The notes below the pieces were generated by a model. The model searched no databases, was not told where the DNA came from, and saw only the letters and a program-made list of their open reading frames with translations. Of a stretch of 64,000 bases of DNA, positions 34,784 through 43,728 are shown piece by piece. Position 1 is the first letter of the stretch; every line of letters begins with the position of its first letter. The position numbers and the translations under genes were made by a program. The stretch spans positions 118,321 through 182,320 of the forward strand of contig NZ_CP012200.1 in assembly GCF_001484685.1 (NCBI RefSeq), read 5' to 3'. Source of the stretch: Thermococcus sp. 2319x1. Lineage in GTDB: Archaea; Methanobacteriota_B; Thermococci; Thermococcales; Thermococcaceae.

Positions 34784-36211
34784 CTATTTCTTTAACATGA
34801 AAAGGGCAATTCCTATTAAAACTGCCGCTCCTGCTATTCCGGCTATTTGGGGGGCTGTTAAATTCATTCTCTCTTCTGAGGGCACTCTGTACCTAATATA
34901 AGCCCTTGTAACGTTCCCTAAAAGGGACTGTATGTCCTCAAAGGGGGCACCGTATCTGACGAATACGTTTGCCGTTATCAAAATTTTGTTCCCCTCTATT
35001 TCTGTTAAGAGAGTGTATCTGTTCCCCTTGACTTCCTTGCTTATATTCCCTGGAACTTCAACAATTTCCGCCTCTGGTGGAAGAATAAATTCAATTCTTA
35101 GGCTCTGATTTATCTCGTTTTGGGCTCTGTAGCCCAGCTGTGAAGGGCTTAAAAGCGTTGGATCAAAGGAATATTCGTAGGTTCCGTTTACTAACTTGGT
35201 GAAGTTCTTCAGGACATAGTTGGCCTCTATTGTCAATGGGCCCTCTTTGTCCAAGCCTAATATGCTTGCGTTTGCATCCTCCACGGTTATTCCTTGAGCT
35301 GCCATTCTTTGGAGGTAGTTTTGGAGTATCATGTTGGTAACATTTTCGCCTCCCATAAGGTTTATTTGGAGCTTCATGAGCTCTATCTGCTCCATTGGCT
35401 CAAGGTATGTTTCCCTTACAAGAAGGTTGGTAGTTCCATCCTTTGAAATCTCTGCTTTTATGTACTGCTCGGTCTTTACAGGTTGATATGTTTCCTCCCC
35501 TTTATAGGGGGCTGTGTAATGAATATAAAATGCATTGTAGTCCCCGAAGAGCGCCCTGAATCCGTCTGGAGATAGGTTTTCTTCCAAGTAAATATCGGAG
35601 CTTACAGTAATTTTGTTTCCTTCAACTTTTGACCTTACGTAGAATTTGCTCTGTCCGAATTCTCTTGTGTAGGCTTTTGGGTACTCAACCAGCTCTGCTC
35701 CTTCCGGAAGCTCTATGATAAACACGTTGTGGAGTTCTATTTTTTGAGGCAGTCCGGTGTCTGGAACTGGCATTGTTCCATATCCCCTAGTTGGATCCAC
35801 CACCATCTCCCAGTAGCCGTCGTAGGAGTAGTACTTGGCAAACTTTTCTGCATATGCCGTAAAAACTATTGTGAAGTTATCTTCCTTAATGCTGGCCAGT
35901 TTGAACGTTTGGTTTTTAGTCCTTATTCCCGCATTTGCTAAACTGGCAATGTAGTTGTTCAGCTGCTCTTTTTCGAACTTTGCTATTGCTTCTTCCTCAG
36001 TAAGGTTTGTTTGGTTTAATATGCTTGCGATCTCTTCTTTTATCTTCTCTTTTGGCCCCAGGATGGAGATTATTACGGTTATTTGAGCGTCTCCATTTTG
36101 GAGTACCTTAACTTTGAGCGTAAATTCTTCTTTATAGTAATCCACAGTCTCTGCTTGAACAAAAGAAAGGCCCAGAAGGAGAATTACTAAAAAACTTCCT
36201 AACTTTTTCAT
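34784..36211 (-). CDS. Secreted, C-terminally anchored protein made of two tandem copies
   Basis: A 475-residue protein with a signal peptide (1-20), many N-x-T/S sites and a C-terminal helix ending in KK. It is an internal duplication: ELPEGAELVEYPKAYTREF... SSDIYLEENLSPDGFRALFG ... YIHYTAPY in the first half aligns with ILPPEAEIVEVPGNISKEV ... TANVFVRYGAPFEDIQSLLG ... YIRYRVPS in the second, and the preceding helix-strand parts also align around FDPT/VDPT. I do not recognise the family; a cell-surface structural or adhesion role would fit but is a guess. Start ATG 36211. Confidence 0.6.
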   Translation of the reverse strand: MKKLGSFLVILLLGLSFVQAETVDYYKEEFTLKVKVLQNGDAQITVIISILGPKEKIKEEIASILNQTNLTEEEAIAKFEKEQLNNYIASLANAGIRTKNQTFKLASIKEDNFTIVFTAYAEKFAKYYSYDGYWEMVVDPTRGYGTMPVPDTGLPQKIELHNVFIIELPEGAELVEYPKAYTREFGQSKFYVRSKVEGNKITVSSDIYLEENLSPDGFRALFGDYNAFYIHYTAPYKGEETYQPVKTEQYIKAEISKDGTTNLLVRETYLEPMEQIELMKLQINLMGGENVTNMILQNYLQRMAAQGITVEDANASILGLDKEGPLTIEANYVLKNFTKLVNGTYEYSFDPTLLSPSQLGYRAQNEINQSLRIEFILPPEAEIVEVPGNISKEVKGNRYTLLTEIEGNKILITANVFVRYGAPFEDIQSLLGNVTRAYIRYRVPSEERMNLTAPQIAGIAGAAVLIGIALFMLKK

Positions 36212-36299
36212 TTTTATCCCCCAATTTCTTTTTCTAAAAACCAAACGGTGATGGGGTATTTAACTCTATCCCTCACAAATTGAAAAGAAGAAGAGGAAA

Positions 36300-37575
36300 T
36301 CACCACTTACTCTCGGCAAGTTCTCCCTCAGTTTTTGCGACTATTGTTGTTCCCACTAGGTCACCGGTAACGTTGACCATTGTTCTGCCCATGTCGAGGA
36401 TGGCATCAATTCCGAGTATCATTGCGTAGGCCAAGGCGACTGGACTTCCCGGCTCTAGGTGAAGTCCGACGCTCTCCAAGACCATTGCGAGCATTATTGC
36501 TCCAGCTCCGGGCACGCCGGCGGTTCCAATTGAAGCCAGAACTGCCGTGACCACTATCACTAACTGCTGGCTAAATGATAAGGGCTGTCCAATTGCGAAG
36601 GCTATAAACATTGCGCAAACACCTTGGTACAGAGCGGTTCCGTCCATGTTGATTGTCGCCCCTAGTGGAAGAGTAAAGGAATAGATGCCTCTTGGCACGC
36701 CCATGTTCTCCTCTGCAACACGCATTGTGACTGGCAGAGTACCGCTTGAGCTTCTTGTAACAAAAGCCGTTATCATGGCGTCCTTAGCCTTGCTGAGGAA
36801 CTTGACTAAGTCTAAGCCAAATATTTTGAGGAGAATTCCGTAGACAACCACTATCTGAATTGCCAAGCCTAGGTAAACTGCTACTGTAACTTTTGCCAGA
36901 GGTCCGACGACTTTTACCCCTTGGGTTGCCATGATGTAGGCTATTAAGGCGAATACACCTATTGGGGCGTACTGCATAACTCCTCTAACGATCTTGTACA
37001 TCGCTTCCGCTAATCCATCAAAAGCATTGTAGAGTGTTGTTGCTGAATTTTTGATCCTCTCGTTTTCGCTGTTCATGAGATAGCTAAGGGCTATTCCCAA
37101 GACAATGGCGAAGAATATCGTTGGTAGGACTGCATCACTTGCAAGGGATGCAAACGGATTGGTGGGAACGATGTTTAGGAGGGTCTCCACGAGAGAAGGT
37201 GCCTGTGCCTGTATTGCCTTCCCTTCCCCTGTTCCAAGTTGTAGCCCAAGGCCGGGCTTGAAGAGGTTGGCCATTATAAGTCCTATGAACACTGCAAAGG
37301 CCGATGTTACTAAATAGTAGAGCACTATCTTTACACCCACTCTTCCAAGTCTTGCCGGACTTATGCTTGCGGCACCGACGACCAATGAAGCTAGAACGAT
37401 TGGCATCACTAACATCTTTAAGAGCCTAACAAAGAGGTCTCCAAGAGGTTTTATTGCGGTTGCTGCTCCCGGGTGTCCGATGGCTCCCACTATCAGCCCG
37501 TACACTGCACCTAAAATCAGCCCAATAAATATTTTTCTCAATTGGGTATTCAAGATAGCTTTTTAGGAGCCCCAT
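36300..37575 (-). CDS. Na+/aspartate symporter (GltPh family), 5' frameshift
   Basis: Close to GltPh/GltTk, which import aspartate with three sodium ions as trimers. Typical blocks are [13 protein letters not shown] (HP1), [10 protein letters not shown] (helix 7), [12 protein letters not shown] (HP2) and [20 protein letters not shown]. The continuous frame starts at a TTG at 37553 without ribosome site. Upstream, ATG 37575 behind GGTGG reads [12 protein letters not shown], which matches the native N-terminus, but runs out of frame. Two missing bases near 37540 (or one extra A) would join them as [12 protein letters not shown]. Either the gene is damaged or the sequence has an error; translation from TTG could still give a nearly complete transporter. 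Confidence 0.85.
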
Positions 37576-37676
37576 AGGGCCCACCTCCGAACATTGATGT
37601 TATATGGCAGTCTATGGCGGAGAATTTTGTACTTTGTAGTATATAACTTTTTCCAAAAAATACAAAATGTGGGGGG

Positions 37677-38423
37677 CTATTCGAACCTTAATGAGACATC
37701 TCCATAAAGAATTTTTTCTTTTCTTCCATCTTCGAGCTCAAGAATTAATGCACCAAGCTCGTCAACATCCAAGGCTTTTCCTCGAATTTCTCCTTCCTCC
37801 CTTATCACCCTGACTTCCCTATTTAGGATGGCCTTCTCTCTCCACTTTTGCAGTATTTTCTCGTCATTTCCGCGTAGAAACTCCTCGTACCAGTACTCCA
37901 ACCGCTCTACAATGGTTTTAAATATCTCCTCTGTGGGAATTTGCACCCCTAGGACATTACTTATTGATGTTGAGGTGCTTGAGAGTTCTTCCGGAATTGG
38001 GTTGTTGACGTTTAGCCCAATGCCTAATACTATGTAGTAAACCTCCCTTTCTGAAAAACTCCCCTCTGCTAAGATACCGCATACCTTCTTTCCATTCACA
38101 AGGACATCGTTGGGCCATTTTATCTTTGCCTCTATCCCAAATTGTTCTAAGGTCTCAACAACGGCTATTGCTCCAAGAAAAACTATTTTAACTATATGAT
38201 TGGGAGTGGTTTTTGGTTTTAATATCACACTCATCCACAGCCCGCCCCTGGGAGATGCCCATGTTCTAAACTTCCTCCCATAGCCGCTTTTTTGAGTGTC
38301 AGCCACCACTATGGTTCCTTCTCCCTCACCAAGGGCTATTCTCTTAGCATATTCATTTGTCGAATCTATTTCCTGAAAGTATATCACCTTTTTCCCAATG
38401 TTTTTGGTGTTAAGTCCGAGCAT
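37677..38423 (-). CDS. birA: Biotin--protein ligase
   Basis: A 248-residue ligase without a DNA-binding domain, as in Pyrococcus horikoshii. It biotinylates carrier domains. Motifs are [32 protein letters not shown] (biotinyl-AMP site), [29 protein letters not shown] and the final [13 protein letters not shown]. The natural target, the biotin carrier at 39439-41202, is encoded 1 kb away, and the two genes flank the aldolase gene. Confidence 0.95.
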   Translation of the reverse strand: MLGLNTKNIGKKVIYFQEIDSTNEYAKRIALGEGEGTIVVADTQKSGYGRKFRTWASPRGGLWMSVILKPKTTPNHIVKIVFLGAIAVVETLEQFGIEAKIKWPNDVLVNGKKVCGILAEGSFSEREVYYIVLGIGLNVNNPIPEELSSTSTSISNVLGVQIPTEEIFKTIVERLEYWYEEFLRGNDEKILQKWREKAILNREVRVIREEGEIRGKALDVDELGALILELEDGRKEKILYGDVSLRFE

Positions 38424-38517
38424 TTATCCCACCGTAATATATTTTGACATGCGGGATTATTTAGTTAACGATAGGTTTAAATTCTCCCTTTCTTATGTAT
38501 CACCAGAGGTGAGTAGT

Positions 38518-39366
38518 ATGGAAGCATACAACAACATTGGGATTAAGAGGAGGCTTAGAAGGTTTTTTAGAAGGGATGGGAGGGCTTTGATTTTTGCAAT
38601 GGATCATGGATTTGAACACGGGCCAACTGATTTTGAAGAAAACTGGGAACACATCAACCCCAGAATCATAATTCGAAAGGTCGTTAGAGCCGGGATAGAT
38701 GGAGTAATGATGCTTCCGGGGATAGCAAGAATAGCGGGAGAGGAGCTTGTTGGTAAGGATGTCGGTTTGATGGTAAAGCTTACCAGCAAAACAGAGCTTA
38801 GACCAAAGGAAGAGTGGCTTATGCAGGATCAGCTCGGCTTTGTTGAAGATGCGATTAAACTTGGAGCCGATGCCATAGCGGCAACGGTTTACTGGGGAAG
38901 TCCATATGAGGGAGCAATGATGAGACAGTTTGCGGAGATAGCAAGCTACGCTCACGATTTAGGTTACCCTGTTGTGCAGTTTGCCTATCCTAGGGGGCCG
39001 TACATCAGTGAAAAATACGGCAGGAAGGAGGACTATAGAGTTGTTATGTATGGAGCAAGGGCTGCTGCAGAGATGGGGGCAGATATGATTAAAACTTACT
39101 GGACTGGGTCAAGGGAAACATTTGCCAAGGTTGTGGATGCAGCGTCAGGCGTTCCGGTTCTCTTAAGTGGTGGAGCGAAGACGGATAATCCTCTGGATTT
39201 CTTAAAGCTCGTGTGGGAGGTAATTGAAGCTGGGGGTAGCGGAGCGGTTGTTGGAAGAAATATATTCCAGAGAGAAAATCCGGAGCCGATGATTAGAGCA
39301 CTTTTGAGGGTAATCCACAGAAATGAAGATCCAGAAGAGGCCGCAAAGGCTGAAGGGTTAATTTGA
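38518..39366 (+). CDS. Fructose-bisphosphate aldolase, archaeal class I
   Basis: A 282-residue archaeal aldolase of the DhnA type. It condenses or splits fructose 1,6-bisphosphate with a Schiff-base lysine, here Lys192 in [10 protein letters not shown]. Other blocks are [35 protein letters not shown] and GGAKTD...[14 protein letters not shown]. Start ATG 38518 follows AGAGGTGAG. TATCAC-CAGAG-GTGAGT at 38498-38514 resembles the Thermococcales TGM site (TATCACn5GTGATA), but it overlaps the ribosome site and the match is incomplete. Confidence 0.95.
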   Translation: MEAYNNIGIKRRLRRFFRRDGRALIFAMDHGFEHGPTDFEENWEHINPRIIIRKVVRAGIDGVMMLPGIARIAGEELVGKDVGLMVKLTSKTELRPKEEWLMQDQLGFVEDAIKLGADAIAATVYWGSPYEGAMMRQFAEIASYAHDLGYPVVQFAYPRGPYISEKYGRKEDYRVVMYGARAAAEMGADMIKTYWTGSRETFAKVVDAASGVPVLLSGGAKTDNPLDFLKLVWEVIEAGGSGAVVGRNIFQRENPEPMIRALLRVIHRNEDPEEAAKAEGLI

Positions 39367-39367
39367 C

Positions 39368-39379
39368 TTTTTCTTTTTA
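39368..39379 (+). terminator. T-rich terminator after the aldolase gene
   Basis: TTTTTCTTTTT just behind the aldolase stop, before the promoter region of the carboxyltransferase gene. Confidence 0.45.
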
Positions 39380-39438
39380 TTCAAATTTGTCCAGTGTGAT
39401 TTTTAAACTCCTTTTTAAACATCTATCAGGTGGTGGGA

Positions 39439-41202
39439 ATGGTTGAGATAATTGATACCACATTTAGGGATGCTCATCAGTCACTTATTGCTACAAGGCT
39501 ATCAACAAGGGATATGCTTCCAATAGCTGAAAAAATGGACAAAATCGGCTTTTATTCCATGGAAGTATGGGGAGGAGCAACTTTTGATGCAGCTCTGAGG
39601 TTCCTGAGAGAAGACCCTTGGGAAAGGTTGAAACTTTTAAGAGAACACATAAAAAAGACAAAACTTCAAATGCTGCTTAGAGGACAAAACGTTGTTGGCT
39701 ACAAGCACTACCCGGATGATGTAGTGGAAAAATTCGTTGAACTTGCTTACAAAAAAGGTATTGACATCTTTAGGGTCTTTGATGCCTTAAATGACGTTAG
39801 GAATATGAAAACCGCAATCAAAAAGGCCAAGGAAGTGGGGGCAGAAGTTCAGGGGGCAATAAGCTACACCACCGGGAAGATATTCACTTTAGAGTATTAC
39901 CTCCAGAAAGTTGATGAGCTAATTGAGCTGGATGTTGATTATATCACAATCAAGGATATGGCAGCTCTTTTGGATCCCCAAATGGCCTATGAACTTGTGA
40001 AGGAAATTAAAGACCGCTATGGGGTAAAGGTCAATGTTCACACTCACGCAACAAGCGGTTTGGCCTCAGCAACGTACTTAAAGGCGGTTGAGGCTGGAGC
40101 GGATTTCATAGACACGGCAATTTATCCTTTAGCGAATGGTACAGCCCAGCCTGCAATCCAGAGCATCTATTACTCTTTAAAAAGCGAAGACAGGCCTAAA
40201 GTTGATATGAAGCTGATTTTTGAAATCTCCAAGTATCTGAGGAAGCTGCTTGAAGAGAAGTACGAACATTTAATGGACAAAAGGGCCCTTCACGGAGATC
40301 CAAACGTTCTGGTACATCAAATCCCCGGCGGTATGTATTCGAACCTTATATCCCAGCTTAGAGAAATGAAGGCTCTCGATAAGCTTGATGAAGTTTTAGA
40401 GGAAGTACCGAGGGTTAGGGAGGAACTCGGCTATCCGCCTTTAGTAACGCCAACTTCTCAAATAGTTGGCACTCAGGCAGTGTTCAACGTTCTGTTTGGA
40501 AGGTATAAGATGATAACCGGGGAAACAAAGAACTACGTAAAAGGTCTCTACGGCAGACCCCCCGCTCCAATAAAGGAGGAAATTAAGAAGCTTATCCTTG
40601 GAGATGAAGAACCGATAACTGTCAGGCCTGCCGATTTGCTTGAACCGATGCTTGAAAAAGCGAGAAGGGAACTTGAGGAAAAGGGTTATCTTGAGAAGGA
40701 AGAAGACGTTTTAACGTATTGTCTCTTCCCACAGGTAGCTTTGGAGTTCTTTGAACTTAGAAAGCAAGGGAAGCTCAAGCCAGTAGAAGAGAAGCCCAAA
40801 GGAAAGGTGATAAAGGTCTATGTGGGTGGAAGGGAGTATGAGATTGGGGTTGAAGGGGTAAAGCTTGAGGGGTTGCTTATTTCGGCTTATACCTCTTCTG
40901 AAGCTCCAGCTCTTGCTCCGGTTCCTTCAGTTTCTGCTTCAGCTCCTTCAGTGTCGGTTGAAGTTCCTGTTGCCCCGACATTAACTGGTGGGGATGTGGT
41001 TTCTGCGCCTATGCCGGGTAAGGTTCTTAGGGTTTTGGTTGGGGTGGGTGATGAGGTTAGGGTTGGTCAGGGGTTGGTCATTTTAGAGGCTATGAAGATG
41101 GAGAATGAGATTCCTTCGCCGAGGGATGGTGTTGTGAAGAGGATTCTTGTCAAGGAAGGAGACACCGTCGACACAGGACAACCACTAATAGAACTCGAAT
41201 AG
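39439..41202 (+). CDS. Pyruvate/oxaloacetate carboxyltransferase with fused biotin carrier
   Basis: A 587-residue protein like pyruvate carboxylase subunit B or the oxaloacetate decarboxylase alpha subunit. The carboxyltransferase barrel (1 to about 460) has DTTFRDAHQSLIATR, MEVWGGATFDAALRFL and the metal motif VNVHTHATSG. A Ala/Pro/Ser/Val hinge (490-515) leads to the biotin domain, with Lys553 in EAMKMENE. The direction of the reaction cannot be told: carboxylation needs a separate biotin carboxylase, decarboxylation a sodium-pump subunit, and neither is in the window. The carrier part (about 40975-41145) has unusual T/G-ending codons. Start ATG 39439 lies behind AGGTGGTG. Confidence 0.9.
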   Translation: MVEIIDTTFRDAHQSLIATRLSTRDMLPIAEKMDKIGFYSMEVWGGATFDAALRFLREDPWERLKLLREHIKKTKLQMLLRGQNVVGYKHYPDDVVEKFVELAYKKGIDIFRVFDALNDVRNMKTAIKKAKEVGAEVQGAISYTTGKIFTLEYYLQKVDELIELDVDYITIKDMAALLDPQMAYELVKEIKDRYGVKVNVHTHATSGLASATYLKAVEAGADFIDTAIYPLANGTAQPAIQSIYYSLKSEDRPKVDMKLIFEISKYLRKLLEEKYEHLMDKRALHGDPNVLVHQIPGGMYSNLISQLREMKALDKLDEVLEEVPRVREELGYPPLVTPTSQIVGTQAVFNVLFGRYKMITGETKNYVKGLYGRPPAPIKEEIKKLILGDEEPITVRPADLLEPMLEKARRELEEKGYLEKEEDVLTYCLFPQVALEFFELRKQGKLKPVEEKPKGKVIKVYVGGREYEIGVEGVKLEGLLISAYTSSEAPALAPVPSVSASAPSVSVEVPVAPTLTGGDVVSAPMPGKVLRVLVGVGDEVRVGQGLVILEAMKMENEIPSPRDGVVKRILVKEGDTVDTGQPLIELE

Positions 41203-41330
41203 TTATCTTTTCTAAACCTTTCATTACCCTTCATTTTTTACTCTAAACGGTGGGGAATTTGAGCGTTTTTGCCAATTTTTGGCCCACTCATCAAAATTTG
41301 TTCATAGAAATGCCCAGATTTCCGAAAGAC

Positions 41331-41340
41331 ATATATATTA
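41331..41340 (+). promoter_or_regulatory. TATA box of cstA
   Basis: GAAAGAC followed by ATATATATTA at 41331-41340, about 45 bases before the ATG and followed by a GGGGGTG ribosome site. The 41203-41330 stretch upstream holds no gene. Confidence 0.5.
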
Positions 41341-41384
41341 CATGACAGTAAAATTATGATGAATTTCCATTGGGGGTGCTCTAG

Positions 41385-43121
41385 ATGAACTCGACAGTTA
41401 TTATACTGGCGGCCGCAATTATATATGTGGCCATGTATTTTACTTATGGAAAGAGCCTACAAAGCAAAGTTGTCAAAGCAGACCCAAACAGACCAACACC
41501 AGCACACAAGCTTTACGATGGAGTTGACTACGTCCCAGCACACCCAGTAGTTCTTTATGGGCACCACTTCGCAAGTATTGCCGGAGCGGGGCCAATAGTT
41601 GGTCCAGCTGTGGCAATGGCGTGGGGATGGATACCATCACTGCTCTGGGTATGGTTTGGAAACGTCTTCATTGGAGCGGTGCATGATTACTTAGCCTTGA
41701 TGGCTTCAGTGAGATACGATGGTAAGTCAATACAGTGGATTGCTGGAAAGATAATGAGCAAGAGAACTGGAATTGCATTTGAAGTTTACATATGGTTTGC
41801 CCTGCTCTTAGTGGTTGCAGCGTTTGTAGCTGTTACGGCGAGATTGCTCGTGCTTACCCCACAAGCCGCAACGGCAACACTCCTCTTCCTAATAGTGGCA
41901 GTTATTCTGGGATGGATGATGTACAAGATGAACGTGAACTTCTACGTCGCAACTGCTATAGGCTTAATACTCCTCGTTGTTGCAGTATGGATTGGCTTTA
42001 AGAACCCATTAATTTTCGTCCCGGGACAGACAGACGCAACAAGTGCCGCTTACACCCAAGCATACCACTACTGGAACATCATACTGATGATTTACATCAT
42101 TGTGGCATCTTCACTGCCGGTATGGGTACTTCTCCAGCCCAGAGACTACCTGAACGCTTACATCCTCTGGTTCGGACTCTTAATTGGAGGTATAGCCTTC
42201 ATAGCTCTCGCAAAGCCATTTGAAGCCCCAGGATTTACAATGTGGTCAGCGAACGTTGTCGGTGAACAGCCATCACCGTTCTGGCCCACTGTTCCATTGG
42301 TTATAGCGTGCGGTGCTTTGAGCGGCTTCCACTCCATAGTTGGTTCTGGAACTTCATCAAAGCAGCTTGACAAGGAAATCCACGGATTGCTCGTTGGCTA
42401 CGGTGGAATGTTCACCGAGGGATTCCTTTCAACAGTAGTCATTACAGCTATAGCTGTTTACGGTGTTAAGCTCACCGGACTAAGCGCAAATGCAGTAGAA
42501 TGGGGAACCCAATACATCACCAAAGGCGGACTTGGTACTTTCATCGGAGGTTATGCTCAAGGACTTGCAGACATGTACGGAATCGATGTTACCTTAGGAA
42601 AGACATTCGCTACCCTCTGGGTCTCAGCGTTCACATTAACCTCTCTTGACACTGCTACAAGGCTTGGAAGGTTTGCATGGCAAGAGGTCTTTGGAATGGT
42701 AACCGATACAAGCCAAGGAATATGGAAGATCCTCACAAACAAGTGGGTTGCCTCAATAATAATTGCTGGTCTCGGTACCTGGATGGCGTGGGGTGCCGGA
42801 TACCAGGTTCTCTGGCCGGCATTTGCCGGTATGAACCAGCTATTAGCTTCAATTGCAATGATGACGGCCGCTCTATGGGCTTACAAGATACAGAAAGCTG
42901 GAACATGGAGCTATGCCGTCTTAATTCCAGCGCTCTTCCTATGGATAACAGTTACGGCAGGTCTTATATGGTACATAATAGTGGTTCCACTCAAGGGAAG
43001 CACATTGATAGCTGTGAAAGGTTCCCTCCTAGTAGGCTTAGTGCTAAACTTCCTCCTAGCGTATGACTTCTACATTGCCTGGAAGAGACCAGCTGAGGAA
43101 TATGAGGCAGTTCCAGCGTGA
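41385..43121 (+). CDS. cstA: CstA-family peptide/pyruvate transporter
   Basis: A 578-residue membrane protein with about 15 helices. CstA hallmarks are FTYGKSLQSKV near the start, HFASIAGAGPIVGPAVA, WVWFGNVFIGAVHDYLAL, FHSIVGSGTSSKQLDKE and SLDTATRLGRFAWQE. E. coli relatives carry peptides (CstA) or pyruvate with protons (BtsT, YhjX group). The gene follows a pyruvate/oxaloacetate carboxyltransferase gene, so pyruvate uptake or release is a plausible role here; this is inference from position. Confidence 0.9.
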   Translation: MNSTVIILAAAIIYVAMYFTYGKSLQSKVVKADPNRPTPAHKLYDGVDYVPAHPVVLYGHHFASIAGAGPIVGPAVAMAWGWIPSLLWVWFGNVFIGAVHDYLALMASVRYDGKSIQWIAGKIMSKRTGIAFEVYIWFALLLVVAAFVAVTARLLVLTPQAATATLLFLIVAVILGWMMYKMNVNFYVATAIGLILLVVAVWIGFKNPLIFVPGQTDATSAAYTQAYHYWNIILMIYIIVASSLPVWVLLQPRDYLNAYILWFGLLIGGIAFIALAKPFEAPGFTMWSANVVGEQPSPFWPTVPLVIACGALSGFHSIVGSGTSSKQLDKEIHGLLVGYGGMFTEGFLSTVVITAIAVYGVKLTGLSANAVEWGTQYITKGGLGTFIGGYAQGLADMYGIDVTLGKTFATLWVSAFTLTSLDTATRLGRFAWQEVFGMVTDTSQGIWKILTNKWVASIIIAGLGTWMAWGAGYQVLWPAFAGMNQLLASIAMMTAALWAYKIQKAGTWSYAVLIPALFLWITVTAGLIWYIIVVPLKGSTLIAVKGSLLVGLVLNFLLAYDFYIAWKRPAEEYEAVPA

Positions 43122-43124
43122 AAG

Positions 43125-43138
43125 TTTTTTTTCTTTTT
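43125..43138 (+). terminator. T-rich terminator after cstA
   Basis: TTTTTTTTCTTTTT immediately after the cstA stop codon, a strong archaeal oligo-T terminator candidate. Confidence 0.55.
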
Positions 43139-43169
43139 AACATTATTTTAATTTTGTTGAGGTGGTTTG

Positions 43170-43456
43170 ATGAAAACTTTCTTAAAAAGGACTCTTTACT
43201 GGATCTCTATGCCTATCCGGGTTTTGTGGGAATTCAACAAGGGATTTAGGCTTTATTATCTTAGGGGGCTCCGGTGGGGGAAGAAGAACTTGAGGATGTT
43301 TTTGCCCTTCTTCTGCTTGGAAGTTACATTGGGTTTCCAAACCTTCCTGTGGACCTTAGCTATAGGCTTCTCCCTCATATGGTCAGGGAGATGTATGTTA
43401 TGCAGGAGAAATCCCCTAATCCATTAAAGATGAAAACGGGGTGGTTAAATGTTTGA
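43170..43456 (+). pseudogene. Small ATPase-associated protein, paralogue 1, frameshifted
   Basis: Starts at ATG 43170 behind GAGGTGG. The first frame gives a basic helix (FLKRTLYWISMPIRVLWEF) and breaks in the GGGGG run at 43276-43280. One more G would continue into EEELEDVFALLLLGSYIGFP, then LLPHMVREMYVMQ, in the frame ending at 43456. The joined 95-residue protein is a clear paralogue of the next gene (43449-43718). A sequencing error in the G run is a real possibility, in which case the gene is intact. It overlaps the next gene by eight bases. Confidence 0.8.
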
Positions 43457-43718
43457 AAATCTAAAGGCATTTTTTAGGGGGTTTTTTAGTGCGTTTAAGA
43501 CACGCTCTACGGAGTATCTTGAGTTTGAGGAGAGGGAGCTTGAAAATGTCTTCGCACTTGTGCTCATGGGATCGTTTGTGGGCATCCCTTCCCCGCCGAC
43601 GACACTTGTAATGAGGTTAATGCCCCATATGGTAAGGGAAATTTACGTAATGCAGAGAAGAGCGGGAGAAATGGACGACATATTTGGCGAAATTGCAGCG
43701 ATGTTTGAAATAACATGA
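43449..43718 (+). CDS. Small ATPase-associated protein, paralogue 2
   Basis: An 89-residue protein with an amphipathic N-terminus and the conserved core ERELENVFALVLMGSFVGIP, PPTTLVMRL, PHMVREIYVMQ. The same core is in the gene before it. No named family is known to me. It overlaps neither metal-binding nor catalytic motifs; cysteine is absent. Its stop is ten bases before the start of an ArsA/Get3-like ATPase, so it likely acts with that enzyme, perhaps as a regulator or cargo adaptor (inference). Confidence 0.7.
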   Translation: MFENLKAFFRGFFSAFKTRSTEYLEFEERELENVFALVLMGSFVGIPSPPTTLVMRLMPHMVREIYVMQRRAGEMDDIFGEIAAMFEIT

Positions 43719-43728
43719 GGTGGTAAGA

